Assembly (NCBI RefSeq): GCF_042242105.1
Contig: NC_092014.1
Location: 4,775,874 to 4,839,873 of the forward strand
Reading direction: 5' to 3'
Length of the DNA stretch: 64,000 bases
From: Pempheris klunzingeri
Taxonomy: Eukaryota; Chordata; Actinopteri; Acropomatiformes; Pempheridae
Position numbers and translations under genes: made by a program. Positions 1 to 12,361 of the stretch are shown in pieces. The stretch's first letter is position 1. Each line of letters starts with the position of its first letter. A model generated the notes under the pieces. The model was given only the letters and a program-made list of their open reading frames with translations, was not told the origin of the DNA and ran no database searches.

Positions 1-2418
1 ATTACCTTTAACTTGTAAACCCTAAAAGACAGAATGACATAGTTGTCAGAAAAATATACTACTCCTGAACAATTTAACACAGAGTTTAACATATTGTTTA
101 ACATATTTTTCCACGACACAAGAAATATCTTGGAAAAGTTCTTCGTGATTGTGCCTGCTTACCAGGTTTTGTCGTTCTTGAAGCATATAGCCAGACAGAC
201 AGTGAACGCAGCCACAGCGGCCATGATGCCCAGAACGCCCCCAACAAGATCTGACACAAACAGGACAGGGAATGTCATGTCAGTTAAGAGAAAAGCATAT
301 TGTATTCATCCTAGTGAAAAGAACAAACCCGGGTTGTATGACTGATTTTCATGCAATTATCTCAATACACTTTGACATTTTAAGAAATCAGGAGCACCGA
401 TCTAGAGCATGTAATGTGCAACAGGAGAACACCTTGAAACACAGCAGGGGTGCCAAGCATTACTTTTTAAAAGAGAAACATCAGTGTATTTTCTAAGGAC
501 ATTAAAACCACATTAGGTTTTTATGCAAAAGTGCAACTGTGTCATCAACATCAAACATATCAAGGACACTGCACTGGAGAACATCCCATCCACATTAATT
601 TGCCAAATGGATATTGTGGTGTCAGGTGTGAACAGTTCTATGCTGACAAGCTTTTATAAAATAAGAAAAATTAACATCTTAAACTTAAACTGATGTGATC
701 CATGACAAACCAGTTCATCCAACTGGTTTCCTTCGTAGTAATTCAAGGCAAAGCCACAAAACAACACACAAAATGCTCGGCAGCACTGAAAGACAAACTT
801 TTATTCACATTTGGAAACCTTTACCTGACGATGGTGGCGGTGGTTTTGTTCTTCCTATGACGGACTCCCATGATGCAGTGTGGCTCCACTCACTCCAGAT
901 CAGCCCGGGCAATTCTGGGTCACTGGCTTTCACTCGAGCGCGTGCCTCGTACCTTTCGCCCTTTATAAGTTCATTTTCGTCCAGCAGCACCGTGAATGTC
1001 TCGTTATCCTCTAATGGAACTTTCCGCACAGAAGGATCCTGCGAAAGAAGAAACAAACGCATGGGTGTTTAAAACTTTGATTCTCCTGTCGGTACATTCA
1101 CTCTTGCTTGAATTTCCAACCACTTGAATCATTCAGACATTAACATACACACACTCATTTATGCATTCATAAAATTAAGATATATACTCACACTCCATGA
1201 CTGATCCACTTGTTTCCACTGCAGTTCGGAGCTGTACATCGAGAATTTTTCATGCTTGGTAACTTGAGCATTCCAGGTGACAGTGGTGAGGTTGATGTGT
1301 GGTTCTGATGGAGGATTCAGCTTTACTGCAGTATCAAACACACACACACAGTTCGTTTTAGGTCATTGTGAATAGCTGACGAGGTAAATGACAACTAGGT
1401 GGCGATGAATAATTCATTATACTCACCGTGACAAGATGGCTTGTAGGTCATAATCAAATTTTGATTCATAGATTTACAGCTCAGGTTAAAGGCCACCAAA
1501 TAGCTGTATATAAACTGACAGAAAAAAGAATATTGCTCTTAGGAAACATTCATAAGAAACGAAATAATATCTAACATAATGTAAAGCTTTGAAAACTATG
1601 ATGCTTTTGTTTTTGGTAGCAAAGGCAATGATTTGCTGGACAGTTGCACTCATAACATGCTCTGATTTTGGAGGCTATCCTCTTTTTTTTTCTTGCCTTG
1701 AGTTAGATGAGAAAATCGATAACACTTTTACATCTGAATGAGGTGCTTCCGCTCTCAGCATAGCGTCAGCAAGAGAACAAATAAGCTTATTTCTTAAAGT
1801 GTTCAATGTCCTCTGACTAATTTTCCTCTGAACTGATATGTATGGATATTAAATAGATTTTTACATGTGCTGGTAACAATAATGTTTGGTTCCTACAGGG
1901 CTTCTCAGACTCACAGTCCATTCATCCTTGAAGATTAAGGAGCACTTCTTTAGTGCTGGTCTGGAGACGTCAACAGGCTCCAGGTTACAGGAACTGTTGA
2001 ATTTATAGCGGCTGGAAAAATCATTTCATTTTGTTATTTGGGTACAGAGCAGCTGGAATTTTGCATCCACTCTAAGTACGTATTTGAATGACCTCTGTCC
2101 TTACCCCTTATCAGACCTTTTGGCGTATAAAGTGCACCCAGGGTCTGGATGGTCAGACACATATGTGCTGTTCCACACACAAGTGATGTTACGATTGAAG
2201 TCACAATCGCAGGTTAGACCTAGAAATAACAGGGATTAGATCAAATGATATATCTGTTTAATATGGAACAATTATAGAAGTTATGAAGTTGTAAGTTATC
2301 AGAAATGTTATCAAAATCACTGACCGTGTGGGAGTGTGGGACATTCCGCGATACTGGCAGCACAGGCATGAAGCAGAGGGAGCAGCATCAGCAAAAGGGT
2401 TTCTTTATTTGTCCCCAT
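1..2418 (-). CDS. il2rb: Interleukin-2 receptor beta chain, partial (cut at left edge)
   Basis: Type I cytokine receptor subunit that pairs with the common gamma chain and signals through JAK1/JAK3-STAT5 for IL-2/IL-15-type cytokines. Eight exons join in phase: 2418-2325, 2219-2105, 2011-1915, 1514-1427, 1325-1192, 1038-825, 250-163 and 21-1 (runs off the window), about 283 residues. The start ATG at 2418 opens a signal peptide (LLLMLLPLLHACAAS). The first fibronectin domain has the Cys-x7-Cys-x-Trp pattern (CDFNRNITCVW); the second ends in the WSEWS box (IWSEWSHTASW) at about residues 237-241. One membrane helix follows (GGVLGIMAAVAAFTVCLAIC), and the last visible residues, WVYKLKV, fit the start of Box 1 (human PWLKKVLK). 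Two fibronectin domains instead of four argue against csf2rb. The intracellular tail lies outside the window. Exon joins are inferred from splice sites; family identity is strong, the exact orthologue is supported by synteny with mpst. Confidence 0.87.
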
Positions 2419-2540
2419 TTATGTGGAGATCTCCAACCACCAGAGCGGTTGGTTTCCAAAGCCGGGTTACTCAGGGATGCGTGTTTGATGGACTGTTTTC
2501 GCTTCAGGGTGTAACTCACTGCTTCCTCCTTCTTCTCATC
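2419..2540 (-). promoter_or_regulatory. il2rb: il2rb 5' leader exon with a 7-codon uORF
   Basis: Read on the minus strand, a good acceptor (ctctgtacag) precedes position 2540, and the sequence then runs uninterrupted to the il2rb start at 2418. Three bases in, at 2539, an ATG opens a tiny frame ending with TGA at 2516 (product MRRRRKQ). No other ATG lies between that stop and the main start. The upstream leader exon may end at 4490, where CAG|GTAATG is a fair donor. The exon is inferred, not proven. Confidence 0.45.
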
Positions 2541-2576
2541 CTGTACAGAGGGATGACATTTTTCTGAGTTTATTTC

Positions 2577-2581
2577 AGCAC

Positions 2582-2618
<37 letters not shown>
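2577..2618. repeat. (CA)n microsatellite
   Basis: About 20 CA units with one interruption (CG) near the left. On the il2rb strand it is a GT run ending some 36 bases before the inferred acceptor of the leader exon. Confidence 0.9.
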
Positions 2619-2621
<3 letters not shown>

Positions 2622-4000
2622 CCCTGACCACAAATGCAACAAGAGTTGTGACACCAACAGGTGATCGAAAAAAAACAGAAATAGAAAGGTTTCAGATCCT
2701 GCCCCTGTTCATCTCCTCTGGTTGCACTTATACAGCCTGATAAAAACACCCATTAGAATACAATTTATTTAGCAAAATGTGATTAATACCCAGTGTTTAT
2801 GCGATGCTTTGTAAGAAAATCCCCTGTTAACTCAGGTTTCAGAGATCGGGATCAGCACAACATTTGATTTTACCCTTTTCTTTGTATCTTTTGTCTTCTA
2901 TTTTGCTGACTGAAAGACTGAAAACAACAGCATCCCTACCTGGGATCCAGAGACCTGCTCAACAACACTTAACTTAACACAGTGCTTTGCTGCCCTCTTT
3001 TGTTACATCAAGTCAAGTATTTTTCACCTCCCAGCATCTCTGTAAAGTTGTTCTTCAATCACTTTCAGGAGCTGCATGTATGCACACGATCCTCTAACCA
3101 GCTTTTGGACCTTTGAACAATATGGTCCTCACTAAATGCATGGATTTAAGTTGTAATTTACTGTTGGCCCCCTACTAACCGCCCATCTCGACACTCCTGA
3201 TGCCCTCTGTTTAATATTTGTGTATCCTGCTACCTCCAAGTACAGTGCACACAGCTGACTGCAAATGACAGCTTCATTATGCTCCCAAACCCAGACAGCA
3301 ACATGTACTCTTGTGCCGGAGGAAAACATCCTGGCCCCGAGTTTTCTGTGTGTCAAAAAGTTTGTGTTGAGAAAAAGAATAATAACATAACTTTATTTAA
3401 GGATGTGCAGCATGTTCACAATATAACCTAGGAGCCAGCTAGGTTAAGCCACACTAATTCCCTATGCTGTTGGTATGCAGTTGTTGCTCACTTGGCTTTG
3501 CCTGTTTGCGTTATCCAGCCTCGGCTGAATGAAGAATCTGAGAAGTGACTGAAGGCTGTAAAAGCAAGTTCTTCAAGCTAAGATTTCACTACACATACAG
3601 CATGTAAAGTTCATGTGATTAATGACGTTTTATAACTAGTTTCAGGAACAGAGACCACATCTCAAACTCATCTCACTTTACACACACCATATCTGTTTAT
3701 TTCCCCATTGACTCAGTTCTCACATCACATCCCCCATCCCCTTCCCCAAACACCCTTTTCTTTTTCTCTTCCTTAGTTGAACACAGGAATCATTAGAGCT
3801 CTTTTCCATAGGAGCTCACAAAAAGATGGCGCCCTTGTTTCGTTCCATTGGTCCATCTACATATTCCATTCATCCAAACGCAACCCTGATTCCTTAACTC
3901 ATCCCTTCATCCCTTCATCCCCCCCTGCAAACCTACTATCCTCCTCACCTGCTTCAACTTTTTTGGCATTTTCTTTGTTCATGAATAGCATTTTTTGGCA
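2619..4000. other. Spacer / il2rb leader intron, no gene seen
   Basis: AT-rich sequence, probably the first il2rb intron on the minus strand. The short open frames have no recognisable domain. A CT- and C-rich stretch lies near 3720-3950. I see no tRNA, other structured RNA or convincing exon. Confidence 0.5.
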
Positions 4001-4009
4001 TAAGTTGAT

Positions 4010-4235
4010 ACCATTAGTAGCTGGTTAGCACTGTTGCCTCACAGCAAGAGGTTCGAATCCGCTTGGATACTCCGGCTTCTTCCCTCTCAATTACCCGTTA
4101 GTGTAATTGTCTGTCTCTATGTATTGACCTACTGGCAACCAGCCCAAGGTGTACCCCACCTCTCGCCCAATGTCTGCTGGAATTGCCTCCTCACTGTCAA
4201 TAAACCACAGCCTGTTTCATTACATGTGGGTGTAG
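4010..4235 (+). mobile_element. Degenerate tRNA-derived SINE
   Basis: The head GGTTAGCACTGTTGCCTCACA followed by GGTTCGAATCCGC gives tRNA-like A- and B-box sequence. Next come TACTCCGGCTTCTTCCCTC, TGTCTGTCTCTATGT and GTGTACCCCACCTCTCGCCC, in the order found in the common teleost tRNA-SINE body. Internal pieces are missing, so the copy is old and truncated. A 3' end of the same type of element is at 6693-6787. Confidence 0.75.
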
Positions 4236-4568
4236 AGCTCTGCAAACCAAGTGACTTTCGTTAAAACCTTTTCCATAATGTGCTTTACAGAGATACAATC
4301 ATCGTATTGATGTTTCATAAAATTAGGAAAATACCTCACATTTCAGCACCACAGCTGCGTACCTGCACGTATCACATCCTCTCTGACCTCCGGATGACAT
4401 GTAACAGTACATGCTATGCCACCTCTTATATGTTAGACATGAACAGACTTAATCTTAGACAAACTACAATGAAAACTTTAGTGCATTACCTGTTGGTGAA
4501 ACTGCTCAGGACCTGCTTCAAAGTGTTGGTTTGATTCCGTTTTACAGTCTGTGAAGACAAAAAGTTAG

Positions 4569-4589
4569 TATATAAGAAACCGCCGCCCC
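4569..4589 (-). promoter_or_regulatory. il2rb: Candidate il2rb core promoter (GC box + TATA)
   Basis: On the minus strand a GC box (GGGGCGGCGG, 4589-4580) is followed by TATATA (4574-4569). This would place a start site near 4540, upstream of the possible leader-exon donor at 4490. It is the only GC-rich patch for several kilobases. The link to il2rb is inferred from position and strand. Confidence 0.35.
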
Positions 4590-4619
4590 TTTAAGGAGGA
4601 GGTTAGAAGATAACGTTTG

Positions 4620-5205
4620 AACTCTTTGAAGGTCACTACTAAGAAATGTAATCACGTATCAAGATCAGTCTTTTACATCTTCCTCTTTGAATCCACCCAC
4701 GCTGCCTGCTAACACTCGTAAGTGTGAAGATGTCATCTTCTTCTGAGTTTTTGTGGTGAGGTTTGTCAACACGTCAGAGCAGTTAGTTCTCCTTCGACTA
4801 ATGAATATAGATATAAATATATATTGATATATTCTGATGGCAATACATGCTGCACACTGGTTTATATAACTATTATAGAAACTGATGCAGGATTGCAATC
4901 GGAAAAAATATCCAAGAAAATCCACAATGGTCCTAACACAGGTGAATACTGGCTACTTCAGTCTTGATGCTACAGTTTTCATCCCATATTTGTGTTAATT
5001 GTTTCTGTTTTTTTTTTACTTCCCTGCCTGCCTGTCATCTTCCCCCCAGTCAGTTTTATGAGTTTGCACTGTGCACACATTGACATACAAAAGCACAGTA
5101 CAGTGTTATACCTCTAATTTGATGTGTGCTTGTTCTTTTTTACATGTTTGCTCTTGCAACTGAACCACATTGACATTTAAAATGTCAAAACAGGATGAAA
5201 AATAA

Positions 5206-5240
<35 letters not shown>

Positions 5241-5460
5241 TCAGGTATGATTTGTGGCATGTGGTTATTACAGCCCACTGCAAACCAGCCCATAAACACC
5301 CACAGCCCCAAATACAAGAACCAACTTTCACTCTGCACAATAACAGCAATATGTTTTTAAGGACTTTTTAAATATTTCATATTTGTAAGAATACATTTCT
5401 CTTAAGGCAAACTTTTCTTTTTCACATTGTGTACCCAACATTTGCATATTTTAGCCTTTT
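4620..5460. other. Upstream spacer of il2rb with (TG)n at 5209-5238
   Basis: AT-rich sequence without a recognisable gene. It contains a perfect (TG)15-type microsatellite at 5209-5238. Nothing else stands out. Confidence 0.6.
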
Positions 5461-5490
5461 TTTCCATTTCCGTGCTCTGGGGAAGGCGCT

Positions 5491-5562
5491 CAGGTCACCT
5501 GCTTCTGTGGTTTAATAAAGGTCAGAATGTTTTTCTGAGAACCTGAATGTTCCACTTCCTGC
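5491..5562. promoter_or_regulatory. Lymphoid-type motif cluster upstream of il2rb
   Basis: Within 72 bases lie an E-box CACCTG (5496-5501), a RUNX site TGTGGTTT (5506-5513), a perfect GAS/STAT palindrome TTCTGAGAA (5533-5541) and an ETS-type CACTTCCTGC (5553-5562). RUNX, ETS and STAT5 factors are known regulators of IL2RB in mammals. The cluster is about 0.95 kb upstream of the candidate promoter. Single motifs occur by chance; only the grouping is suggestive. Confidence 0.3.
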
Positions 5563-6690
5563 TACCAACATTTCTTCTTCTTAAAACAGCACTAATCAGC
5601 ACTCATAACCATTAACTTATTGTCAATCCAAAACGCTGAAGTGTACCTTCCCAATTACCTGCCTCTAAAGAGCACAAACAGTAATTGCCAGTAATCAGGA
5701 AGTTCACATCACGGGTACATTTTTCTTTGCTGTGTTGGAATGTTTACAGAAGTTCTTGCTCATTTAAAAAGGTGAAAAGAAAAGGGAAGCTGAACTGAAT
5801 GGATCCTCTTAAAACCATGGTTGTACCACTGTGTTAGATTGAAAAGGGCTGTGACATTCCTCAGTGGGTGCTTGAGAAGGAAACATGGCATCTTATGGCT
5901 TCTTGTGCCCGTCGCCCGGCTTGCCATGCACCCAACTCCTGTAACGGCCCCTGCAGGTGGTGAGCCCACAGGGTGAGATATCAGATGTCCATTTTAAATA
6001 GCAACAAAATCATCTACAACAAGCTGCGATCAGGAGTATAATTCAGTGGATCACTTAAGCGCTACTTTTGGATCAATTCGGTTTTGAAATCCAGCACTTG
6101 TTCGAATCCTCGTCATCTTCTGTTGAGCCACTAGTTACCAACAGAGACAGTTATTCCAAATCATCAAATATTCATTTCTGGTTCACAGGGAGGTATTAAT
6201 ATAAACTGTGGAACAGGACCCCCCAAACAAAGCTCTGGACAGCACTGTTTAACCACAGGTTTTACTAACTGCACTAATAGTTATGCTTCATGGTCTCTTA
6301 TCAGGTAATGACTCTCATTGAAAATGGTCTGACTTTAAGTCAAACTGACAGAGTCTCTAAAAAATCAATCATGATTTGAATATAGCCAACTTGTTTTAAC
6401 TCAGCTGTGGCTTTAGATTGATAGTACACCAGCAAATATCTTCTCTACTTTGTTACGCATGTTCATATTTTCCATTATACTTATTCACACATTCAAGTTT
6501 TACACATCAGAGTAGAAACTCTGCTTCTCAAAACACAGACTAGCAGTTGTGGAAACAAACAGACTGAGTTAAATCTTGATGATAACTTGACTTGTGATAA
6601 CATTAGTGTGAACTCATCAGTGTAATCTGTTATCAGTGAAGCAGAGTAATCTCCCTTATCCTCTGCAGCACATAAGGCCACAACAAGCTC
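5563..6690. other. Spacer, nothing recognised
   Basis: Mixed-composition DNA with only short open frames that show no domain, signal peptide or splice context. No RNA gene is visible. Confidence 0.5.
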
Positions 6691-6692
6691 CC

Positions 6693-6787
6693 TCCATCAA
6701 CCGCTACCGCTGACAACATCTTGAGCGTCCTGCTGCTTGACCTTTTGCAACCGCGACCTGACCCGAAAGATAATGGATGGATGGATT
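6693..6787 (+). mobile_element. SINE 3' end with GGAT-repeat tail
   Basis: The block CCGCGACCTGACCCGAAAGA followed by TAATGGATGGATGGAT is the usual end of the teleost tRNA-SINE/LINE-tail family (human-readable consensus: CGCGACCCTGACC..GATAATGGATGG). Only the 3' part is present. Confidence 0.65.
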
Positions 6788-8025
6788 TGATATCTCAGGT
6801 GTCAATGCTCGCACCCAAAGTAATAAATTTAGCCACAAACATATTAAGTTATGCTACGATTTTAAAGGGCTACTACACCAATTTTACATTTTACTAGTGA
6901 TGATGAGCTCTACTTAGCCTGTTAAAATATGCTAATGCTTAATGCTTTTTGCAGACTTGGAGGGAGCATGTCATTTTGTTAGTGATATAATTTGAATAAT
7001 GTTGGCAGACTAGCCATATATGGTTTGACAGTGGCATGACCCCTATTAGGTAGGTGTGTAAGGCAGTGCCTACTTAATGCCAATTTAAAGTGGCAGCTCC
7101 CCGTTTAACAGCAGTCTTTGTGCTCTGAATCTGATCTGATCTGTTTTCTTCAGCTGGTTTGTAAACTCTCTAATCTAATTAGAGCTGTGAAGAGATATGT
7201 TCAGTGTTGTGTGCTTGCTCTGTCTCATAATATACCACAGGATCCTGCCAGGGTTATCTTCTTCTTTGAGGATATTAAGTCTAAAAAGTCACAGGACTCT
7301 GGTCCAATTCGAAGTCAAGGTGTACAGTCCAGCAACTTCCCCTGAAGCTCTGTACTTGTCCAGCCTTTTCCAAGTACACACTGGGGATTTGAGTGACTCA
7401 GTCATGATTGATGACTGATAGTGGGAAAAACCTCACTGGTGAAGCTGTACTTTGAATCACATTAACAAATCAAGAACTCTGCCTAGTCTCACTTTGTCAT
7501 CCACTAACGGTCTACCGATATCTAACCTCTTTCACTGAGATAGACTTTCATTTATATCTGTCTTCCATCCGTCTTCCGGCATTTGGATTTCCCCTAACCT
7601 GCTCCAACTGAGAAATGAAAAAACTGATACTGATACAGACACGAAAACAACCACAAAGTACACACACAGTCTCATACACACACACACACACACACAAACC
7701 ACTTCCTAACTAGCTTCGCTTCCCAGAAAGCTACAGTTGTTTCCAATAAGAAAAAAACTCATTCACTATCCAGCCGGTATGCTCTTCCTCTCTTGCTCTC
7801 TCGTATGTACTGAAACCTGCCCTTAAGAGCTATGGTGAGACAGGTTGCCAGTGAGTGGATGAAATATAGAATATACACAATGAACAGGGCAAGAAATGCC
7901 ATTGTTGAGTTGGTTATAAAGCTATAAATGGAAGACTGGGGAGAAATGATCAGCAGCATAACCTGAAACAGCAGCAGCGATGTGACTGATGGGCAGAATA
8001 CGAATGTGAGCTTGTCAGGTTATTT
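6788..8025. other. Spacer with a short (CA)n near 7677-7697
   Basis: No gene recognised. A CA-rich run lies at 7677-7697. Short frames here have no family features. Confidence 0.5.
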
Positions 8026-8029
8026 ATTC

Positions 8030-8300
8030 AACATTCACCGGACAGATTGCCACAAAATGTGGTTGGCTACAGCTATTCATTTATCAGACGACGTGTCCCA
8101 TTAAATTTGGCGACCCCCTTTTTCTCTAGTGCCACCAGTGGGCCGACATTTTCAGAGTGCCATGTCATGAAAACTGCTGGACGATTGCCTTGAAATTTGG
8201 TACAAACATTCATGCTGCAAGATGAAATGTAAGAACTTGAATGTACCATCAGGTCACAATTTCAATTTGTCCAATACTTTGGTTGGCAACAGCAGCAGTA
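8030..8300. repeat. Dispersed teleost repeat (family with GCCTTGAAATTTGGTACA)
   Basis: Phrases such as TTTGGCGACCCCCTTTTTC, AGTGCCACCAGTGGG and TTGAAATTTGGTACAAACAT are typical of a very common fish interspersed repeat. Related pieces are at 22463-22660 (apol intron) and 36745-36860. Coding capacity is not seen. I cannot name the family with certainty. Confidence 0.55.
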
Positions 8301-9044
8301 CGGTCACACAGAGCCAGTGGTTTGGCTGTATTGTTTATTAGGCAAAGCTACATGTTAAACGATTGATATGGCCTTTTTAACACCTCATTAAGAATGATGT
8401 GGGCACATTACTTTCTCTCTCTTTCCTCACTCCCACTCACGGTTTGCTTTTCCTTTTGTCTCTTGCTTTCTCCACTTTCTCTCACCTCTCCAAGGATCAA
8501 AAACTCTACCTCACACATCCCGCTTCTCTCTCCCTCTTTTTCTCAGTTAATTTCCCTTCAGTTGAGTATACTTTACTGGCACGAATGTCAGGAACAATAC
8601 TGTCAAAGCGCCTCTCTCTTGTAAACATCCCTGTGTTTTAGACTGAGAACTTTGAGTGCATGTACGACAGGATGTCATAGCTCATCTGTGATCATTATAT
8701 ATCTATGGCTTTTATTTTGATACAGACACCATGTGATGATTTTTATGCTTCATCAAAGTGTTTTGGAACACAAAGCTAGATGGATGTAAAAGGTAAAGTA
8801 TAAAACTCTTTTGTTGACCAGCATGACTACATCAAACTGCCAAGATTTGGAGAAAAAGTCTCACAATCCAAGACTTTACTACCTGTTCACAGAACACCAG
8901 AAATTGTGTCTGTCATTGTCATATTTCACTGGCAAGAGGAGCTTGAGTCCAAAATATTTGTCAGACTTCATGGTAATGACAATGACAAGTATATTTTGCT
9001 TTCACAGAAAATGTTGAAATTCAGATGTTATCTTCCTGTCGGTG

Positions 9045-9068
9045 TCATCATCATCATCATCATCATCA
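9045..9068. repeat. (TCA)n trinucleotide repeat
   Basis: Eight perfect TCA units. In one frame it would code for His, but no gene context supports that. A similar run lies at 15394-15418. Confidence 0.85.
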
Positions 9069-9751
9069 CAAACTAAAACCACTTTTCATCTGTTATCAGG
9101 AAACATCACATGAACAAACACTTTATCATCCTCTCTCGTCACAACCACAGCACAAGTTCTTGCCACAGACAATTACACTGAAAAAGATGATTATTCTAAT
9201 TGAAATAAGGACCTACCTGCCCAGTGTCCGTCTGTGGAGAGCTCTTCTCCTTATGTGACTGTCATCACATGATTGATCAGTCATTTCCATGTCAGTAAAG
9301 TCATTCTGAATGTGCTGAAGACTTGTTTCCTATAAAAACCTAGACTACTTTTGTCACTTTGTGATTCAAGTAAAGAAAAAAAAGCCGTGGTTTGTGTGGT
9401 TTCCCTGACGATAGTATCTTGGTGACATGCTTTCTGTGTTTGAAATAGTGTGAAACAAGAGGGTGGAAATCCCTTTTGGGTTTAGCCCGTTTTTTCTCGG
9501 CCTGCTTTGCTACTTTCCATTTCCTTTTGATGTAGACTTTACGTTTGCCACTTCAGAGTTTCAGCTAATTCTTGCCTCCTAAAAATGTCACCATGTTACT
9601 ATCATACATCATTTGTGAAAAGTTCCTTTCCAAAACAACCCTTAAACACTAAAACACCCAAACACACACCTTACTGCAAACTCAGGGACCCTTATTGTCT
9701 GCCTACTTAATCGCTGACTTTGCAAACTTATAGGATCTGTCTACTTTAGAG

Positions 9752-9990
9752 GAACAGGCTAGCAGATTTTTGGCCTAGCTTAGAATAAAGGCTAGAAACA
9801 GGTGGAAAGTCTGGCTCTGGTAACACAATCTGCCTATACCAGTACATCTAAATCATCTAACTTATTTGTTTAATCTGTACAAAACCCAAATTGTACAAAC
9901 TGCATGTTGTGGTTTTACAGGGGGACTTTCTGTGCCAGGAGAGTACACATTGTTGGCTGCTGTGATTCAGTCTTTTTGCTAAAAAATTTA
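9752..9990. repeat. Dispersed teleost repeat (AATAGTTTGACA family), partial
   Basis: It carries AGCTTAGAATAAAGGCTAGAA, GTGGAAAGTCTGGCTCTG and CTGTACAAAACCCAAATTGT, then TGTGGTTTTACAGGGGG, in the order of a widespread fish repeat. Other pieces are at 1683-1745, 12362-12665, 35440-35545 (inverted) and 61390-61535 (inverted). Confidence 0.6.
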
Positions 9991-12180
9991 CTCTTTTTGT
10001 TTCCCCATGTGTGGTAGTCTACAGCCCTCTGCTGGAATTCATCACCCATGTTATGTACGATATGTCAGAAGGGCAGATCCAGCAACATACGCACGCAGGT
10101 CTATCTGGAAGGCCTTCTGCTTTAAGGCCATAGGTTTAGAAGATGCAAATTTGCTGAATGTTCAGATCAGCTCCAGCTGAATTTAATATTGTACTGCACA
10201 GTAAAAAAGGACTGTGGAGTTTGTCTCCCATCTCAAGGTATCCCGGTGGGAAAGGATCACTCCATGACCAGTGAGGAGAAAAGGAATGATAACAGCAGCA
10301 TGGTACTCTGTCCCCATAGGTTTACATACAGGTGTTTGATTGTTGTCTTATGATAGCAGGGACAGGCTAGCAAGCACTTAAATTCAATTATTTCCATCCA
10401 ATAATTAAGGAAGGTCAGACAAACATTCACTTTGTTTAACAAATTATATTATCTCTCCAAGTAAGTTCCTAAATATATCCCTAATATCTAAAGTTGAAGG
10501 GTTGGTTAATAGAAGAGCCTGAAGCCCCCCCATGTGTAGAATTAGATTTGTTCTACTTTGGTGTCCTCTAGTGGTTATATCAAAAAGACACTTTGGGAAA
10601 GGGAATGCACGCTGCTTTGCAAAACCAGCACCACCCTTCACAGCATGGTGATCAGTCAACAGCAACAAAAATGACTGAACCAGGCTGACCATCACAGCCT
10701 GTCCTTTGTTCAACAACGTCCATTTGATCACTGCTTTCACCTGCAGGACAACCATGTTTATCATCGGGAGTTTCCCAGTATCACAAATGAAACTTCTGCT
10801 CGCGCAACAGCAGCTCTCACATCTCTGTTTGAGGGCATTTTCACAGTCACGCAGTTACATAACAAACATTATGACTTGTGACTTATGTTTACAGTCCAGA
10901 AGTCTTTGCTCATGAATGTTTCCCCCAATGCCCTGATTCATATTTACAAATTTGGTTTTGACATAATTTCCACAGCAAACCATTTGTTCCATTAGTATAC
11001 AGTAGCAGGACAGCATATAACACTAACATTAACATACTGAAATGGCATCTAAGATACACCGGTCACCACAAGTAACATTTAAGAAAGCAAAAACCTTAAA
11101 AATGTAGCTAAACGAACACCTCAAATGCTAAGATAAGATTTTTTAGGTCACACTTCAACTGTACTATGCTGGGAGTAAAACAAGTGTCATTCAGAGGGTC
11201 TGTTTTCATCAGTGGAAATCCAGACATTGAATCATTAAGTTGTTAGAAAACAGAAATACCTTCACATGCTGATTCTAATTGTCTAAAAGAAATATGTAAA
11301 ACTTGAAAGAAGACATTGGCAAACTTCAGTGGTATACAAATAATGACACGTAGCTCATTTCGTAGACATTTCTGCCCCTGCAGGTCAATCTATCTCCAGC
11401 ATGGTGCCAGTGGACCTCATGGTCACAGCAAGATAACAGAAATTACATCTTTGTCAGATCAACACACTCACCACTTGGGCCCAGGCTGTGATGACTACTC
11501 CCTCAGTGTGAAGACTTTGGTAGACTCCTTTTTGTACTCTTTGTAACATCCATAAAAGGGAGAATGTGGGCTACAATGCTCTGACCTTTACTTAACAAGT
11601 ACTCACTTCAAACTAAAAGAGGAAGATGATTCACTTCCCTTTGTTTTAAGCTGTAAACCATGACTGTTATTAGATGTTACTTTAACAAATAACCTTGATC
11701 ACTTCACTTTCTCAGTTCCTTAAAAGTCTTTGCAGTTATAGCTTCTCTGTTTTAACAACATGCATTATTTGCCATGTGTAAAGACATTAATCCAGTCTCA
11801 TCTGGAGGTTAGCGGACTTTCATGGTTTCGGTGTGCTGCTTTTTGCAGATTTTGAGCTTTCAAAATAGTTTATGTGTGCACAAGTCTGTGTGTGTGTGTG
11901 TGTGTGCATGTGTGCATGCATGCACGCATGCGTGTGTGTGTTTGTGTTGGTGGTGTCTAATCAGCATTCTGAATATCCCGCCCACAAATCTGAAGTTCAA
12001 CGGTCAAACTCAAAGCACATGTTTCTACCAGCCAGCCAAACTAAACACTGCTCTCGCGTCAGTTCTGTATCCCCTCTAACACTGTGAAAGCCCCTCCACG
12101 CATGCATGCTCACATACTTCATATTTCTTGAGAAGCAGGTGAGATTTCAACAACTCCTGACTGATTGTGAGTCAATGTGC
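9991..12180. other. Spacer with (TG)n/CATG repeat at 11886-11940
   Basis: No gene recognised. The microsatellite at 11886-11940 mixes TG units with GCATGCATGCACGCATGC, an alternating purine-pyrimidine stretch able to adopt Z-DNA. A possible poly(A) signal for mpst (AATAAA on the minus strand, 12194-12189) lies just beyond the end of this stretch. Confidence 0.5.
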
Positions 12181-12361
12181 AGCTCTATTTTATTCCAACA
12201 TAAGCACTACAGGCGTAAACAAACATTTTCCAGTTTCAAAACTGAGTCAAGTTTAGTATTCACATATTGCTGGCTCTTTAGTGAGGTCATCTATTAATGT
12301 GTTTCCAATGAAATGTCAGTTAATGATGTATGTTTGGATTACCCATCAGTTTTTAATGTTA

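Noticed and set aside
695-1072. Plus-strand open frame of 125 codons
   Set aside because: It is the opposite strand of il2rb exon 6, which carries the WSEWS box on the minus strand.
1-2418. csf2rb or another beta chain instead of il2rb
   Set aside because: Only two fibronectin domains before the membrane segment; csf2rb has four.
4011-4070. A tRNA gene
   Set aside because: A- and B-box-like sequence is present, but the body that follows is the fish SINE and no acceptor stem can close.
4034-4264. Open frame of 76 codons
   Set aside because: It lies inside the degenerate SINE and has no domain.
9025-9258. Poly-His protein
   Set aside because: The His run is a (TCA)n repeat read in one frame; no other coding sign.
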